64,000 nucleotides of DNA. It comes from Atherinomorus stipes. Its lineage: Eukaryota > Chordata > Actinopteri > Atheriniformes > Atherinidae. Positions 11,219-23,083 of this stretch are shown piece after piece. The notes under the pieces are model-generated. The model worked only from the letters and a program-made list of their open reading frames with translations. It was not told where the DNA came from and ran no database searches. Made by a program: the position numbers and the translations under genes. The stretch spans positions 62,001 to 126,000 of the forward strand of contig JALJCO010010147.1 in the NCBI GenBank assembly GCA_023101725.1. Direction: 5' to 3'. Each line of letters begins with the position of its first letter. Position 1 is the stretch's first letter.

Positions 11219-11983
11219 TTAAGGTGTCATAACCTGGTATTTTACATACACAATCCTCCTTAAAAAATCGAAATGAATTTCTAATCATAGTTGGGTTCGA
11301 GAAAAATTTAAAAAGCTCAGTTTGACCTCTTTTCATCCCCCACTTTTTTTCTCGCGAGTTTAAAGGGGAAGTTCAGGATTTTTTACATAGGGCCTCATTT
11401 TCCAGTGAGCCAGAATGCTACTTATCACTGAAGATGGTTTCAACATATTTCATTCGTTATTCTAATTCCAGTGGGTCGTCAATGCTAATGCTAGTGCAAG
11501 TCAATAGGAATTTGCTAGCCTGTCATTAATAACAATCTTGTCCACTCCACAGAACATTCGAGGCAAATCATTTCTAACTTCAGACTATCTGTGTAAATGT
11601 TAACAGAATAATGTTACAATCAAACTAACCTGCATTTCGTTGCATTTTGATTGTTGCTGCTGAGAAACTTTACAAAGTTTTACTTCCTGTATTTGGCAGC
11701 AGAGTGATGTCATACGTGCATGATGGTATCTGATTACACAAACATCCAGTCAGAACTACGGCCACGTCTGAAAGGCATGAGGATATGTCGTATTTTGAAG
11801 ACTATTTCAAACTTTTTTTTTATCAAACTAACTGTCACCTTGTCCCTATGAACCAGAATACACTGGCAAAGGTAGTAACACTACCACCCGGAAGCAAAGT
11901 ATATCATTCCAGAGCTAGTAAGAAACTAGTTCCTCAATATTTAATGCAAAGTTTGTCATACAAGGCGAGTTTTACTGGTTTAA

Positions 11984-12705
11984 CCCTTAAAAAACGGAAC
12001 GGCCGCAGGCGGCCACTGGAAGTTCCCTGTTCGCATAATCCTGCTTAAACTGCTCTAAAATAAAAACTATAACAGCTAGAACGATAATGTTTTTTTTATT
12101 TGAAAGCTAAGACTGGCGCCTTTCAAGCTGAGCTGGCGTCGCGAGTCGATCACGTCATCATTTGTCGCTACGTGCGACGCAGATTGGCAATGTAAACACA
12201 AGGTGGCGCCAAGACGTCATAGCAGAGTGGAGTGTTAAGTGGTCACTGCCAGAGAGACTGACGATGGAAAGAGAGACAAATAGTGAGGAAAATAAAGAAA
12301 GAAGAGGTTTTTCTGTTATTTATAATGTGTTTTACATGGTTTTAGCTGGTTTTCAGTAGTTTTTTTTTAAATAACAGTTGCTAGTTTTAGCATATGAAGT
12401 GGCTTAGTTCTATCACAGATCTGCAACAAGATTAGTGGTTTCTTGTTTGTTTTTATGACATTAGTGGCTGGGTTTGTTTGTTTGTTTTTAAAGATTTTTT
12501 ATTTTGCATTTAGGCAAGTCTCAGCATAGTTTATTTATAGGCTACATATCTGGAGTCTGCAGGAAATATTCGGCGGAGCAGGTAAGGGAACTGTGAAACG
12601 GCTTTGATGATACCACAAGTTACAGCACACATACTGTGCAGTATTTTTACAAATTGAAAGTGCACCAAATAACCTGATTCAAAAACAAAGATTTAAAATA
12701 TATAT

Positions 12706-12766
<61 letters not shown>

Positions 12767-13403
12767 AAATAGGTTGAAGATACTTAATAATTATTCAGAA
12801 ATTTTCTGCATTTATATAGTTTTTGTATGTTCATTTCGTATGTTCATTTATTGGATTTTTGTCAAAATTCCAGAATTTTGAATACTTTTTCAGCCTCTCA
12901 ATGGTCCAAAACCTTTGTTTATATTAGCTATAGATATTCTAGGTAAAGCAGCTGGAAATACTCACATCAAATGACACCAAAGCAGAAAAAATGCCTTTAT
13001 TAGCTGCTTTATCTTGAAGCTGAAATCAAAACACCTTTGTACTCTGCAACCAAAAAGGAGTGTATCTCAAAAACTAAAAGAGATAAATGGTTGCAATAAC
13101 TTAAGAATGATTTTTTTTTAAATTTTGTACATTTAGAAATGTTTTGGATCACTATGTTTTGTTTTTTTAGTTAGTAGATGTGATGAAAACAATTCCAATT
13201 TTTGTGTATTTTTAATATTCATGGCATTTTTTCAAGAGCATTGTAAGTTATTACTGTCCATTGATGTTCATAACCTTGTAGCTTAAGTTCTACAGATTCT
13301 AAAAATATAAAACACTTGAGGATATACCAAGAAATGACCCCGCTATGCACAAAAATAATAGAGCAGGCATAGATGGGCCATTTCTATTGCAGTTTATAAA
13401 GGG
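11984..13403. mobile_element. Nested piggyBac-like element
   Basis: Starts CCCTTAAAAAACGG directly after TTAA (11980-11983) and ends TTTATAAAGGG directly before TTAA (13404-13407). The CCCTT/AAGGG ends on TTAA duplications are the piggyBac pattern. It is about 1.42 kb and encodes no recognisable transposase. An AT microsatellite (12697-12765) lies inside. A segment near 12120-12220 is unusually CpG-rich for this region. Confidence 0.7.
12697..12765. repeat. (TA)n microsatellite
   Basis: About 69 bp of TA dinucleotides with one TAAATA interruption, inside the nested piggyBac-like element. Confidence 0.95.
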
Positions 13404-13663
13404 TTAACACACAATTTTACTAGTTTAACACGACATTTACACAGATAATCTTGCTGATTTGCCTCAGATGTTCTGTGGATTGGTTTTAATATAAGATTGG
13501 TTTTAATGACAGGCTAGCAGATTCCTATTGACTCACACTAGCATTAGCATCAGCGACCTCCTGGAACTAGAATAACGGGATGAAATATGTTGAAAATGTT
13601 TTCACTGACAAGTAGTACTCTGGCTCACTTGTACATGTCAAAAATCCTGAACTTCCCCTTTAA

Positions 13664-14430
13664 GAACGAGTAGTAGACTTGTCTGGAAGCGTGTTCATGA
13701 GGCAAGCCTCACAAAGCAAAGTTCGGTTTAGAACTCAGGATGGGCCGAGTGAAGGAAAATAAAGTCCCAACAGAGAAAAACATGATAAGAACCTAACGGT
13801 ATGGTTGATGGAGAGAAAACGCGGAGTAAAAGGGCTGGACTCAAATGAAAATAAGGACGTCCGATGTGAACAACAAGAACTGTGTAGCTTGTTTAGCTAT
13901 GTTAGCAGCTTGTCACCGTTTGTCTACCATTGTTTCCTGATCTCCCACACAAAAGATAATAAGTTACACAAGCAGCAACACTTACCAACTGCACATCTTC
14001 ACTGAATAAATATAATCCACTGGTCCCTGAATCACTGAGTGGCTGAAAACACTGTTGCAGCTCTGCCGAAGCAGTAAGGCAGCTCGCTTTTTTTTCTCCC
14101 TGCGGCGGTGGGGGGGTCCTCCTCTTTGTCAACACTCATCATTGATCTCAACTCCGTGGCAGGTAATCAGCTGATTTCAGGTGGTGCCAAAGAGAGCTTA
14201 TGTTAGCAGATAGCAGCTACCGGTTATGACGTCAATGCCGGCGGCAAATCCAAATGCATACTGTGGAGAGCACGCTCTTGTGGCCGATTATGATATGACG
14301 AGAGCCTGCACACAAAAACAAAGCCTCTTTCACTTTCCGGAGTTTCTGGCAAGTTTTAACCAAAGAACAAAACCTGCTGGAAAAGTGAAACCAGGAAGTG
14401 AAGTTTTTAACTGTAATTCTTTCTGATATG
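13664..14430. other. Unassigned sequence between mobile elements
   Basis: No gene is recognised. A GC-rich patch (CTGCGGCGGTGGGGGGGTCC) lies at 14100. Short open frames on both strands show no domain. Confidence 0.45.
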
Positions 14431-15067
14431 CAGCACACTAAAACCTGCTGGGTTAAAAATAACCCAATGTGAGTTATTTTTAACCCAGCCGCTGGGTCAA
14501 TATGGCACCAACCCAGCAGTAGTTAATGTGACCTGAACAGAATGGGTTGTGCATTTTAACCCAACCAGATGGGTTACACATTTAACCCAGATGCTGGGTC
14601 AAATTAATTAACATGTCGGGTTATTTTGACAATGACTGAAAATTTGTCATTTCCCCTATCCACATCCTGGATCAAGTTTAATTTTTTTTTTTCAAGCCAA
14701 AGGTAATTCCTTTGTGGGAAATTCTGCTTTCTGCAGCTTTGGCTAAATGTGAACATGACGAAGGCAGTACAACACACATTTCAAATTTATAGGATAACCA
14801 TCATAAAAGGTTAAAGTCCTGCTGTATTTGCATTTCCCATGAGCCTTTGTGGCACAGATACATTGAGCTTTGAAAATGGCCCAGACCCTTCTTACAGAAA
14901 CATACCCAACCCAACGGCTGGGTTAAAAAACAACCCAGCATTTTTTAGGTTTAACCCAATACATGGGTTAAAAAAAATGACCTCCTAGATAATAACCCAA
15001 AATGTGTTACACATTTCATAACCCAGCAGTTGGGTTGATAAAATAACCCAGCCTTTTTTAGGGTGTA
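14431..15067. mobile_element. AACCCA/TGGGTT foldback MITE
   Basis: The left end reads CACACTAAAACCTGCTGGGT and the right end reads AACCCAGCCTTTTTTAGGGT followed by GTA. Many internal copies of GGGTTAAAAATAACCCA-like palindromes occur, especially near 14450-14620 and 14900-15055. The unit is a familiar teleost foldback element. Superfamily uncertain; no protein encoded. Confidence 0.75.
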
Positions 15068-15205
15068 GGGCCTCCAAAACAGAGCAAATCCCCACAGACT
15101 CCCATGTTGAAAAGGCCAACTTCACAGCAGAAAGAAACATGTTTACAGTCTTTTTTTTTTATCACTCATCCATTTAGATGTTATTTAATCTTGAAATTAC
15201 ACAAT

Positions 15206-15475
15206 TAGGGGCAGGTCTTTTTGATTGACAGCCAGCACACTGGAAGCCGGCCTGTTGGCCAGTGGCTGGCTGTTGGCTCTTTGTTTGCTCTTGGTAGGGA
15301 CTCAGTCTGCAGCAAAGTAGCAAAATAGTGGTTTTTAGTCAGCTAATAGCAAGTCCAAACATGTCTTACCTTTATCTCGCCGTTTGGGAAGCTAATCTTC
15401 TTTAGCTCCTGTTAGTTTTGAGTTAGCTTGGTTTGCATTTAGCCCAGAGTATGTTAGCTGTCAATCATTTGCCCC
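15206..15475. mobile_element. MITE with GGGGCA...GATTGACAG ends, interrupted by an LTR
   Basis: Left end TTAGGGGCAGGTCTTTTTGA followed by TTGACAGCCAGC; right end GCTGTCAATCATTTGCCCC. They form an imperfect inverted pair of about 30 bp. The last bases of the right end (GCCCC, 15471-15475) served as target site of the solo LTR that follows. Confidence 0.65.
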
Positions 15476-15539
15476 TGTAAGGTTTGAGCTGGGTTGAGGA
15501 AAGAACAGATGGAAGCTCAGCTCTTCATCCTGGTATTTC

Positions 15540-15545
15540 TTTATT
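15540..15545 (-). terminator. LTR polyadenylation signal
   Basis: AATAAA on the minus strand (GAAGAATAAAGAAATACC), about 65 bp before the LTR's downstream end. Confidence 0.6.
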
Positions 15546-15729
15546 CTTCACCAGTAAAGTGCAGTCTGCAAAAGTGCATAGGTGCAAAAATTGTAGAAAA
15601 AGGTTAAAACAAAGAAGAACTACAAAATGCTAAACACTAGGCCCTTGGCTATAGGGCTCTAGTTCTTGTTGCCCGTCCAGGCCCCAAGGTGCAATACAAA
15701 AACCCTCACGTCTGGAGCTTCCACTCCAG

Positions 15730-15735
15730 CTTTAT
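15730..15735 (-). promoter_or_regulatory. LTR TATA box
   Basis: TATAAA on the minus strand inside the solo LTR, in the context CCGGTATAAAGCTGG. It lies about 190 bp upstream of the LTR polyadenylation signal, the usual U3-R arrangement. Confidence 0.6.
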
Positions 15736-16135
15736 ACCGGATGCCCCTCCTACAAGACAAACCATTGTTAATTGACAGTCATTTTATCAGTCCCTTCATA
15801 CTCATACCATTCCCAGCCCCAAACATGAATGTGTACCTAAATTGCCTAATAAAAGTAGTCAAGACTAAACAACATTCACAATGATTCCAATAATACATCT
15901 TCCCAAATTACTGGTTACCTCACTAGGGAACACCCCCTTCAACATATCCCTATGGTACATTCCACACATGCGCTAAGGTAGCATCTAAAATGGTGCACAG
16001 AATCAGTAACACATCACAACCCAAGCTACACAGTTCCATAAGCCGGCCAGATGTAAAATGATAAATAGAATGTGGTGTGTGCAAACTGTGTGCAACCTAC
16101 TTATTAGAGGGCATGGGCTACACCATGACAGCCCC

Positions 16136-18163
16136 ACAGCCACCCTGTGTCCATTTTAGTATTTTCTGGGAGTGACAACACACGAGACACGGCAAGATGG
16201 CGATGGTGGGACATGCCCACCCTCTATTCAGGCGTAACTGGATCTTACGTCCATCTCCATTAAAGGTCTATGCTTTTAACTGAGGTCCTATTCCAATACA
16301 CGTTTTAATATGAAAAAGTGGGATTTCCAGGTGACGACATCTTTAAACTTAATCTGATCCCAACCATGACCAAGTCCTAACCCTTAAAAATCTCCCCTAA
16401 AAAACCTGTTAACCCCACTTTAAAAGGAAGTCCCCACAAGGCAGTCAGTTTTTATCTTTGGCTCAGTCTTGCAGAGTAAACAAGTACATGCACACACACA
16501 GGTTAACCCCTGATTTTAAAGTTTATTTCAGATGCATTTTGATTCATGCATACTATAAATAATTTATTTCTGATTCATAAAAGTGCATATTTCTTTTCAT
16601 TTGTTGAGTTTGGCAGATGTAGCATGCAGTCTAACAAGACTCCGGCTTATAACGTTCAGATACAACATGTTGGTTAAAAAAACACCTCTTGCTCTGTCTC
16701 GCGGGGACAAACGAGGAGTATAAGAATCCAAAACTGATGTGTGTTTTTTGCCCATTTGGTTAGTAGTAGACTTTCAGCTCCAGGCTAGCTCTCCCGAATG
16801 TCCCTGTCCACCCTCTGACACTCAAAGGCTTACATACAAAAGTGCACACACCAACATTTTACTCAGCCAATTTACAACACAGTGGATCTCCTGATTGTGT
16901 TTGCAGCAAAGTCCAATTGGCGCCTTTCCAAAGCGCTATTGAGCATATTCTCTCTCTCTGTTTTCTTTATCGCCCTATCAAGATATTTCCCCTGATAGCT
17001 AGCCTGTTGCAGGTAAGAAAGAGAAATTGGATCTGGATAATGAAGTCACACCTTCCCTCTCTTTCTCTGTAAAGCATTCTGAAATCTCCAGCAACACTAC
17101 AGTATATCTGTTCTCCAGTTTTCACGTGTGCACATCAACAGGTTTTAAAAGTATGTTGACTGTGTAAAAGGATTTATTTGGAGGGGTAACTGTTTAATAG
17201 CTAATAAGACACTGATTGAAATGTGGCTGAACAATGAAACAGACAGTAACGATAGGAAGCAAAGACACATAAACAGAATTGAGGCAGTGCAGGATTGGTG
17301 AAAGAGTAATCAATAGAAATTAGTGTGTTGTGTCGATCTAACAGCTTGTTCTCGTTCAAAAGGGACAAATTCCACACTGCTTGATCGAGCCAGAACCAGA
17401 TTGGCGTTCCACTTTATTGAGATTCATTGGGTCTACGTGGATTTGACGGATCCTAAGTGCAGTCTGTCACATGTCATGATAACGAATGAAAGATGACAGG
17501 TTTCAAACCAGCCGTTCTCACTTTGCTGCTCACGTTGCTAAGGGGCAAAACTTTATCACAAGGGCAGTCAAGGAATCTAAACATGACAATATTGGTGGGG
17601 TATTATGATATTATATCATATGCACATCTGAATATGTTTAAACTTTGCTGAATAGGGTTTCTGAGCAATGTCATGGAAAGATGTGTGCACAACCGGGGGG
17701 AAAGCATGACTGAACTAGGAGAAGACTTGTGTTTTACATGCAAGACAAGTTTTAATGCAGATGCGGTCATGATATGATGTGAAAATGTCAGGGAAATATA
17801 ATGTTTGTTAAAAATGGTGATAATAGGACAGTAGGAGTGACTGGTCTTGGGAAAATCCTCACGGATAACAGTATGCAGGTTCACACTATATGATTTATTT
17901 AGTCTCTGATCATCCTTTCAGTGGGAGAGGTTTTCTTATAAGCCCATCTTGGGCTTCTTATCTCCCCCTTGCACATTTTAATTATAAGAATTGTTTATTA
18001 TTTTTACAGTATGGTTGTGCGAAATAAATGGGGCAGTACAAACAGGCTTTTTGTCTAAATTACTCTCAACATTACCACCGTACCTTCCACTGCCTTGTCT
18101 GTTTGTCTTTCTGTCTGGTCAGTTTTTCTTGAATAGTTTATTGACATAAACAAACAAACACCA
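16136..18163. other. Unassigned intergenic sequence
   Basis: No exon or clear element is seen. Around 16370-16450 the words CCTAACCC, TTAACCCC and GTCCCCACAAGG recall the CCCTAA-containing repeat at 47885-48175. The remainder looks single-copy, including frames at 16842-17072 and 17603-17884 that show no domain. Confidence 0.45.
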
Positions 18164-18210
18164 GCAGTCAAAAGTTTGGACACGTTTTCCCAAACCTTTG
18201 ACTGGTACTG
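18164..18210. mobile_element. Tc1-type TIR pair, internally deleted
   Basis: AGTCAAAAGTTTGGACACG is followed at once by its near-inverse CCAAACCTTTGACTGGTACTG. This is the outer TIR of a Tc1-like element with virtually the whole interior lost. Confidence 0.6.
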
Positions 18211-18219
18211 TTAATATGC

Positions 18220-18741
18220 TGCAATTTTGGCATGATTCGATTAGTCAACTAATCAAAAAAATAATTGGTAATGTGAAATGTGAAACCTAACGGTAATAGA
18301 AACACAAAACAACGCTGAGTCGGTATTTTTTATTCGTCATCAAAATACAAACTTATACAATATAAGTTGTATTTAAACACATTTAAATACAATACAGGGA
18401 CAGGTCCCAACACAGGGCCCTGTCCCTGTGTTGGGACAGGGCCTGTGTCTGATCAGCTGACGTGCTGCACATTGTTTCCTTTTTAAAAGGGCCATGCTGT
18501 TGTTTTAACAGCGCTGTAAACATCACCATGTCTCCGTAATTGCTGAATTTAGTGGAGAATTTATTGGAGAATTTCTTTATGGGAAAGGAGGGTTTTAATG
18601 TCATTAACGCTGCTCTTGTTTTCACCAAAGATAAGCTGTTTTATGTTATTTTGTACCCTTACTGTACTGAATTGAACCAAACCGTGACCTTAAAGTCAGC
18701 TACGTACGGAACCATGACGTCAGCGTACCGTTACACCCCTA
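18220..18741 (-). mobile_element. hAT-type fragment with GTAACGGTAC end
   Basis: The right boundary reads GCGTACCGTTACACCCCTA, on the minus strand TAGGGGTGTAACGGTACGC, a common teleost hAT terminus. CGTACGGAACCATGACG is also typical. The opposite TIR is not clearly present. The interior holds a perfect hairpin at 18404-18437. The minus-strand frame at 18383-18628 has no certain transposase motif. Confidence 0.6.
18404..18437. repeat. Perfect 14-bp stem hairpin
   Basis: GTCCCAACACAGGG (18404-18417) and its exact inverse CCCTGTGTTGGGAC (18424-18437) are separated by six bases. AGGGACAGG and ACAGGGCC words on either side could extend or slip the pairing. Confidence 0.9.
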
Positions 18742-19026
18742 GTAGATAGGCTTTGACTTGGCTTTACAATATGAGAAGTAGCAGACTCCCCCCTTTGCTC
18801 ACCTTTGCTTCATGTACATTAACCGTATTAACTGCCTCCGTTGTCATATAGTGACACATCTGCTTAGATGTGCTTAGAAATAACGCTTATCTAATAGTTT
18901 TATTATTTGGTTTAAGTAAAATAAAATAAAAATTTATAAAACTCTATAGTCAATAGATTTCTGTTTTTGCCAGCTTAACTTTTGAACTTTGAAGTGAGTG
19001 CCACAGACTCATCAAACCAGCCCCGT

Positions 19027-19345
19027 CTTTTAAAGGATAAGTTTCTTTTTTTTTCAACCTGAACCTTATTTCTAGGTGTATGTACTTGCATTTACTCAAC
19101 GGTAAAGTTTCTGCATCACTTTGACTCCTTCGGAAGATATTCACACTTCAGTGTACATCCAGTGATAATTGCGGAGACGGGGCAGCGACTATATAAGATA
19201 TTATCTGCAGAAAACTCCTTGATTTTCACCAATACTTTAAGTAGAATAAAAAACGAACGAGTACTATCCGTACTATTATTATAATCCAAGAGCTGGTTTT
19301 CACTGGCGTGCGAGTCCGGGAAGTCCACGGTCTCCAAACGGTGAG
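19027..19345 (+). repeat. Family F repeat copy
   Basis: Starts TTTTAAAGGATAAGTTTC, then a T-run, CAACCTGAACCTTATTTCTA, a TAAAGTTTCTGCATCACTTT block, CTTCGGAAGATATTCACA, and ACTATATAAGATATTATCTG with CAGAAAACTCCTTGATTTTC. The order parallels 52281 and 54238 (ATTATCTGCCACAAACTCC). Confidence 0.6.
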
Positions 19346-21040
19346 TTTTCAGTTGGACATCTTCAGTGAGGAAATGCAGTAAAACTCATGAAGGTTCTGC
19401 TGCGACCAGACCTGCGTTTGTAGCAGGTCGTCTTTCTTATAACTGAAGTAGCTCCTAATCATCGACGTACTGTTTTTAAGTTCCTGTGTATCTACATTCT
19501 CTCCACTTTCCCGCAACCTCCTGCCACCATGCTCCTCATTCCATGAGCTTCTGCAGAACAAGGGGAGGAGGAGGGGGAGGGATGGGGGCGCATTTTAGAC
19601 AGTAAAAGTCCATTTCATCGGCCGTTGACACGGAGCGCAAGAACCGCAACTCGAATATCACGTCGCTTCCTTAAAATATACAATGGCGCGTGAAGTGGGG
19701 AGCTGTGAGGGCTTCAGCCCCCCCCCCTCGTGGCCACACTAAAAAATAATATCTATAGTTAATGTGTGAAGAATAGCTGTAAACAGAGCTGCTGTGTGGA
19801 AAAGCCATTTAAAAAAATCTCTATCTTTTGTTTAGGAGACTATAAAGAGTGTGTATGGGAAGTGGTGAGTGGGCTGGAGCTGAGTGCTGATCAGAACAGT
19901 GGAACGGCGTCTGTGGCCAACAACGGACCACATGAGAGTTTGTTACCGACCGTACAGTGTATCTCTCCTTTATGGACATTTCTGTAACGTATATATCGGC
20001 TCACCGTTTGCTGTTAGTGTCCATCTGCTGATGCTTTATTGATCTACACGACCTCTCTGTCATGACAGACGTAAGCTGTAAAGGAGACCACCCACCCACC
20101 TGACTGTTTTCTGATCTTGGGCAGCACTGAAAATCAGGCTTTCAGGCTGCTACTGTTAAAGAAGTATCCCGTCTTCTCTTGTTAAATGATGCTACGGCCT
20201 CCTTATGGAGAAAAAATGTAACTGGAGTTCCAATAGGCCTTCGCACCGCCTTCTGTGCTCGGGCCTAATTCGATTTTAATTGTTAGAACTTGTTAATGTT
20301 TTATTTGTGTGTAGTCTTGTCTCATGGCTAGTTATCTGCCTGCTACGGCTGCTAGCCAGCTACATCTACACTAGCCCGTGTAAGTGCTTAAATGTGCACG
20401 ATCCCTCCTATTGTCAAGATTTACCCGGCGTTTCAGGGCCCATTATTTGCATATAAAGAGGACATGATAATCCCAAGCCGACGGGTCGGCAGGCTGATAA
20501 CTTTGCCATTTAATGAAAGAGAGGACAACAAAACCCGCCGCAAACTGATAGCAGTTAGCAAAGCACGCTACAGGAAAGTTGCCTAAACAACTCGACTCGC
20601 AGTCGAGAATTTACTCGGCCATGAAAGTTTGATAATCATTTATTACCCGTGGCAACAATGCCACCTCATCCTCAGTCTAAATGGGAAAAAAAAAGCTTGT
20701 TTTCTCTGGCCAGCATCATGTCACTAGTCCCAGAAACGAACTTTGTGTTTGCATGCTGATGTCATACACATGCGACCGCCTGTGATGTGGAGCATGCTCA
20801 GTATGTGCAAATGAGCATCAAACCTTAAACGATTCTTAAACAACAGTATGGATGCAGATAAAACAGAGTAAAACGTCCCAGTATAACATTAACGCTTAGT
20901 GGAGACGTAGTTTTTATGGTTATTATCATTATAATTATTATTCTTTTTCACGTTATTATTATATATTCGAATGGGGAAAAAAAATGACATCATTCATTCA
21001 TCCATCTAGTCAAAACACCTTCCCGCGCGCATGCAAACAA
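19346..21040. other. Unassigned sequence with GC-rich patches
   Basis: Purine-rich block AGGAGGAGGGGGAGGGATGG near 19565, a C10 run near 19718, and mixed sequence to 21040. Frames at 19766-19987 and 20392-20586 show no domain. The stretch 20140-20480 could contain undetected TE sequence. Confidence 0.4.
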
Positions 21041-21132
21041 ACGCTCCTAGATATATCGCCGTTTAGGCTGTCTTTGCGATGTTCACATTGCACGGGCCAA
21101 TAATGTGATGAAGGTAAATTTGCGATATATTG
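21041..21132 (-). mobile_element. hAT-type terminal fragment
   Basis: Ends GCGATATATTGTGCAGCCCT plus A; on the minus strand TAGGGCTGCACAATATATCG, a common teleost hAT terminus. Only one end is present. Confidence 0.55.
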
Positions 21133-22636
21133 TGCAGCCCTAATACTCAATAAGTTTTTACTTTTATTGTGAATAAAGCATTAAGTACTCTTGCAGTGGC
21201 GTGGGTCGCTCCCTGCCAAACCGCCAGTGCTGAAGTGGACTCACAGTAAAAATATTTGATCTATTTGCATCTCAACACAATGAATACATGGAAATTCCAC
21301 TTTAATAGGAAGTCCGTGACTGTTGTTTGTGAGGTGATGTATTGTTTGGGTCTTCTGACTTTCCATCAGCTTCCTAACTGGGGTATGTGACATCCCCAGA
21401 GACGTGATCTTCTGAAAAGATGTCTGTACTGACAGGCTTTGATATGAATGAGCAAACAGTTACGGCAGATGCTTTATACATATTAACTTTTATTTCAAAT
21501 CCAAGAAAGAGGCAGAGAAGACACAAAGAGATGAAAGAGGGAGATGATTCAGTCTGATGCTCACTGGGCGCTCGTCGCCGTCACAGTCGGGGATATTACT
21601 CCACAGTCAGGCCTAACAGCTGACCAAATCCATCTCTGTCTGCAGCTATTGTCCCTTCCTGTATTTGCCTCGAAAATGTGTTTATGATGAGTTTCTAAAA
21701 GATATCCCATAGAAATGAGGACTTTATTTCCAGAAAAATGGGTTATCAGTTGTTGATAGTAGGCAAAATATATATATGTATACAAAAAACAACAGAATAT
21801 AAATCAGAAGTTAAACACAACTCAATGACATTCAGTGAAGATTGTACGATTATACGACTAAAGCATTTGCACAGAATCTATCACACAGATAAGAATCCAT
21901 AAGGCAGCTGGTTCTTTTAGCTGAAATTGTGGTGGATAAAATGTTATTTTTATTCTATTTGTAGTAAGGTAATTGTGGCAGCAATAAAAAACCAAATGAC
22001 ATATTCTGGCTGAAAAACAAAACTCTTGTTAAATTGTTTCTTGTAAAATTGAATGATGTGAAGTGATTTTAGAATATGCGATAATTGCTCATTAGTGATG
22101 TGATTTCACTGTGGCCAGCATGGGCACTCATTTAAAGACAATTACCCTGAGCAGGTAGTCTTTAGGTAGGAAGGTAATTAGATTTCATCAAGTATTCCAA
22201 ATGAAATGACACACTGAAAACAAAAAGGCATGAAACGTGATTAGTGGGAAGCACAGCGAGAATTTCCTGGTTTCAATCTCAGCTGAGGCTTTGCTGTGTT
22301 TCTTTTTCTAACTTTAATGAAAGAGCAGCATTTATTATCATTAATTATTATTGTTATTCATATCTACATGTCCATTACAGTCAGAAATAGCCTCATAATA
22401 AATGTGTTATTAGATTTTGCCTGTGGATTCTGCATCAGTCTGTCGTGGTGAAGAAGAAGCTGAACCAGGAGGTGAAGCTCTCTAATCTCAAGATTTTCAA
22501 TTATTATACAGGTACAAAACAAACCGATTGAATCGGGGGTTTATGCTCATATTGAAAGTATTTACGGCTATGCTGACCAGAGGCATGTCATGTACAAAGT
22601 GAATCCATGATACACAAAATGTTCTAACACAAAACC
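21133..22636. other. Unassigned, apparently single-copy sequence
   Basis: No gene or repeat family is recognised. The part at 22080-22370 has ordinary base composition, no simple repeats and several TAAT/ATTA words, so it may be single-copy regulatory DNA, but this cannot be tested here. Confidence 0.35.
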
Positions 22637-22637
22637 A

Positions 22638-22693
<56 letters not shown>

Positions 22694-22695
22694 AA
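22637..22695. repeat. (GAAA)n microsatellite
   Basis: About 15 tandem GAAA units. Confidence 0.97.
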
Positions 22696-22784
22696 ATAAA
22701 TAAATAAAAAAAACTAAACATTCCAGTCCAGAATGTCTCTACTTTTCTCCATTCATTCTTCCGTCAATGATATGAATTCTGCTA

Positions 22785-22925
22785 AAAAACAGCCCCACAC
22801 CATGATGTTACCACCTCCAAACTTCACTGTTGCCTGTGGGTCTGTATATCCTTACAGACCCACATACATGCACAGCAGACATTTCATCCAGAAGGAGGAA
22901 TCTTTCACTCTGATGTAGTGGAGCA
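22785..22925 (-). pseudogene. Tc1-like transposase fragment
   Basis: The plus-strand block CCCCACACCATGATGTTACC is the inverse of the Tc1 coding region around the V-K-x-G-G-G-x-x-M-V-W-G motif: on the minus strand the codons read SVKFGGG followed by NIMVWG. It is short and is fused at about 22925 to an unrelated hAT fragment. Confidence 0.6.
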
Positions 22926-23083
22926 ATTTCCCGCAGGTATGGCCACAGGTATTCATCATCATCATCATCATCGTCGTTGTCGTCTATGCTGGTTGTTTCA
23001 GCAGCGGGTTCAGGTTCAGTCGCAGATTCCTTCACCTCCATCTCTGTCATTTTAGGGTTCTCTGTCTTCCTCCTTCTCTTCAA
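22926..23083 (-). pseudogene. hAT transposase N-terminus, truncated
   Basis: Starting at an ATG at 23083, the frame encodes a basic start (MKRRRKTENPKMTEME), an acidic run (DDNDDDDDDD) and EYLWPYLREI. The last is the start of a BED-finger-like region in a hAT transposase lineage common in fish. Reading then runs into unrelated Tc1-derived sequence, so the 91-residue frame to 22808 is a chance chimera with no zinc-binding Cys pair. Confidence 0.6.

Larger units (their letters stand above)
11364..13659. mobile_element. 2.3-kb TTAA-target element with long TIRs
   Basis: Ends are AGGGGAAGTTCAGGATTTTT and the inverted partner AAAAATCCTGAACTTCCCCT, flanked by TTAA at 11360-11363 and 13660-13663. 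The arms extend about 240-260 bp inward (for example ATTCTAATTCCAGTGGGTCG on the left against CCTGGAACTAGAATAACGGG on the right, and CTATTGACT/AGTCAATAG words). The interior holds no intact transposase and is largely occupied by a nested element at 11984-13403. Confidence 0.85.
15476..16130 (-). mobile_element. Solo LTR of an LTR retrotransposon, 5-bp TSD
   Basis: A 655-bp unit that, read on the minus strand, begins TGTCATGGTG and ends AACCTTACA, the 5'-TG...CA-3' form of an LTR. It is flanked by GCCCC on both sides (15471-15475 and 16131-16135), a perfect 5-bp target duplication. Minus-strand signals are in the right order: a TATAAA box (15730-15735), then AATAAA (15540-15545). No internal gag-pol region is attached, so it is a solo LTR left by recombination between two LTRs. 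The 5-bp duplication fits Gypsy-, Copia- or BEL-type integrases alike. Confidence 0.85.
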
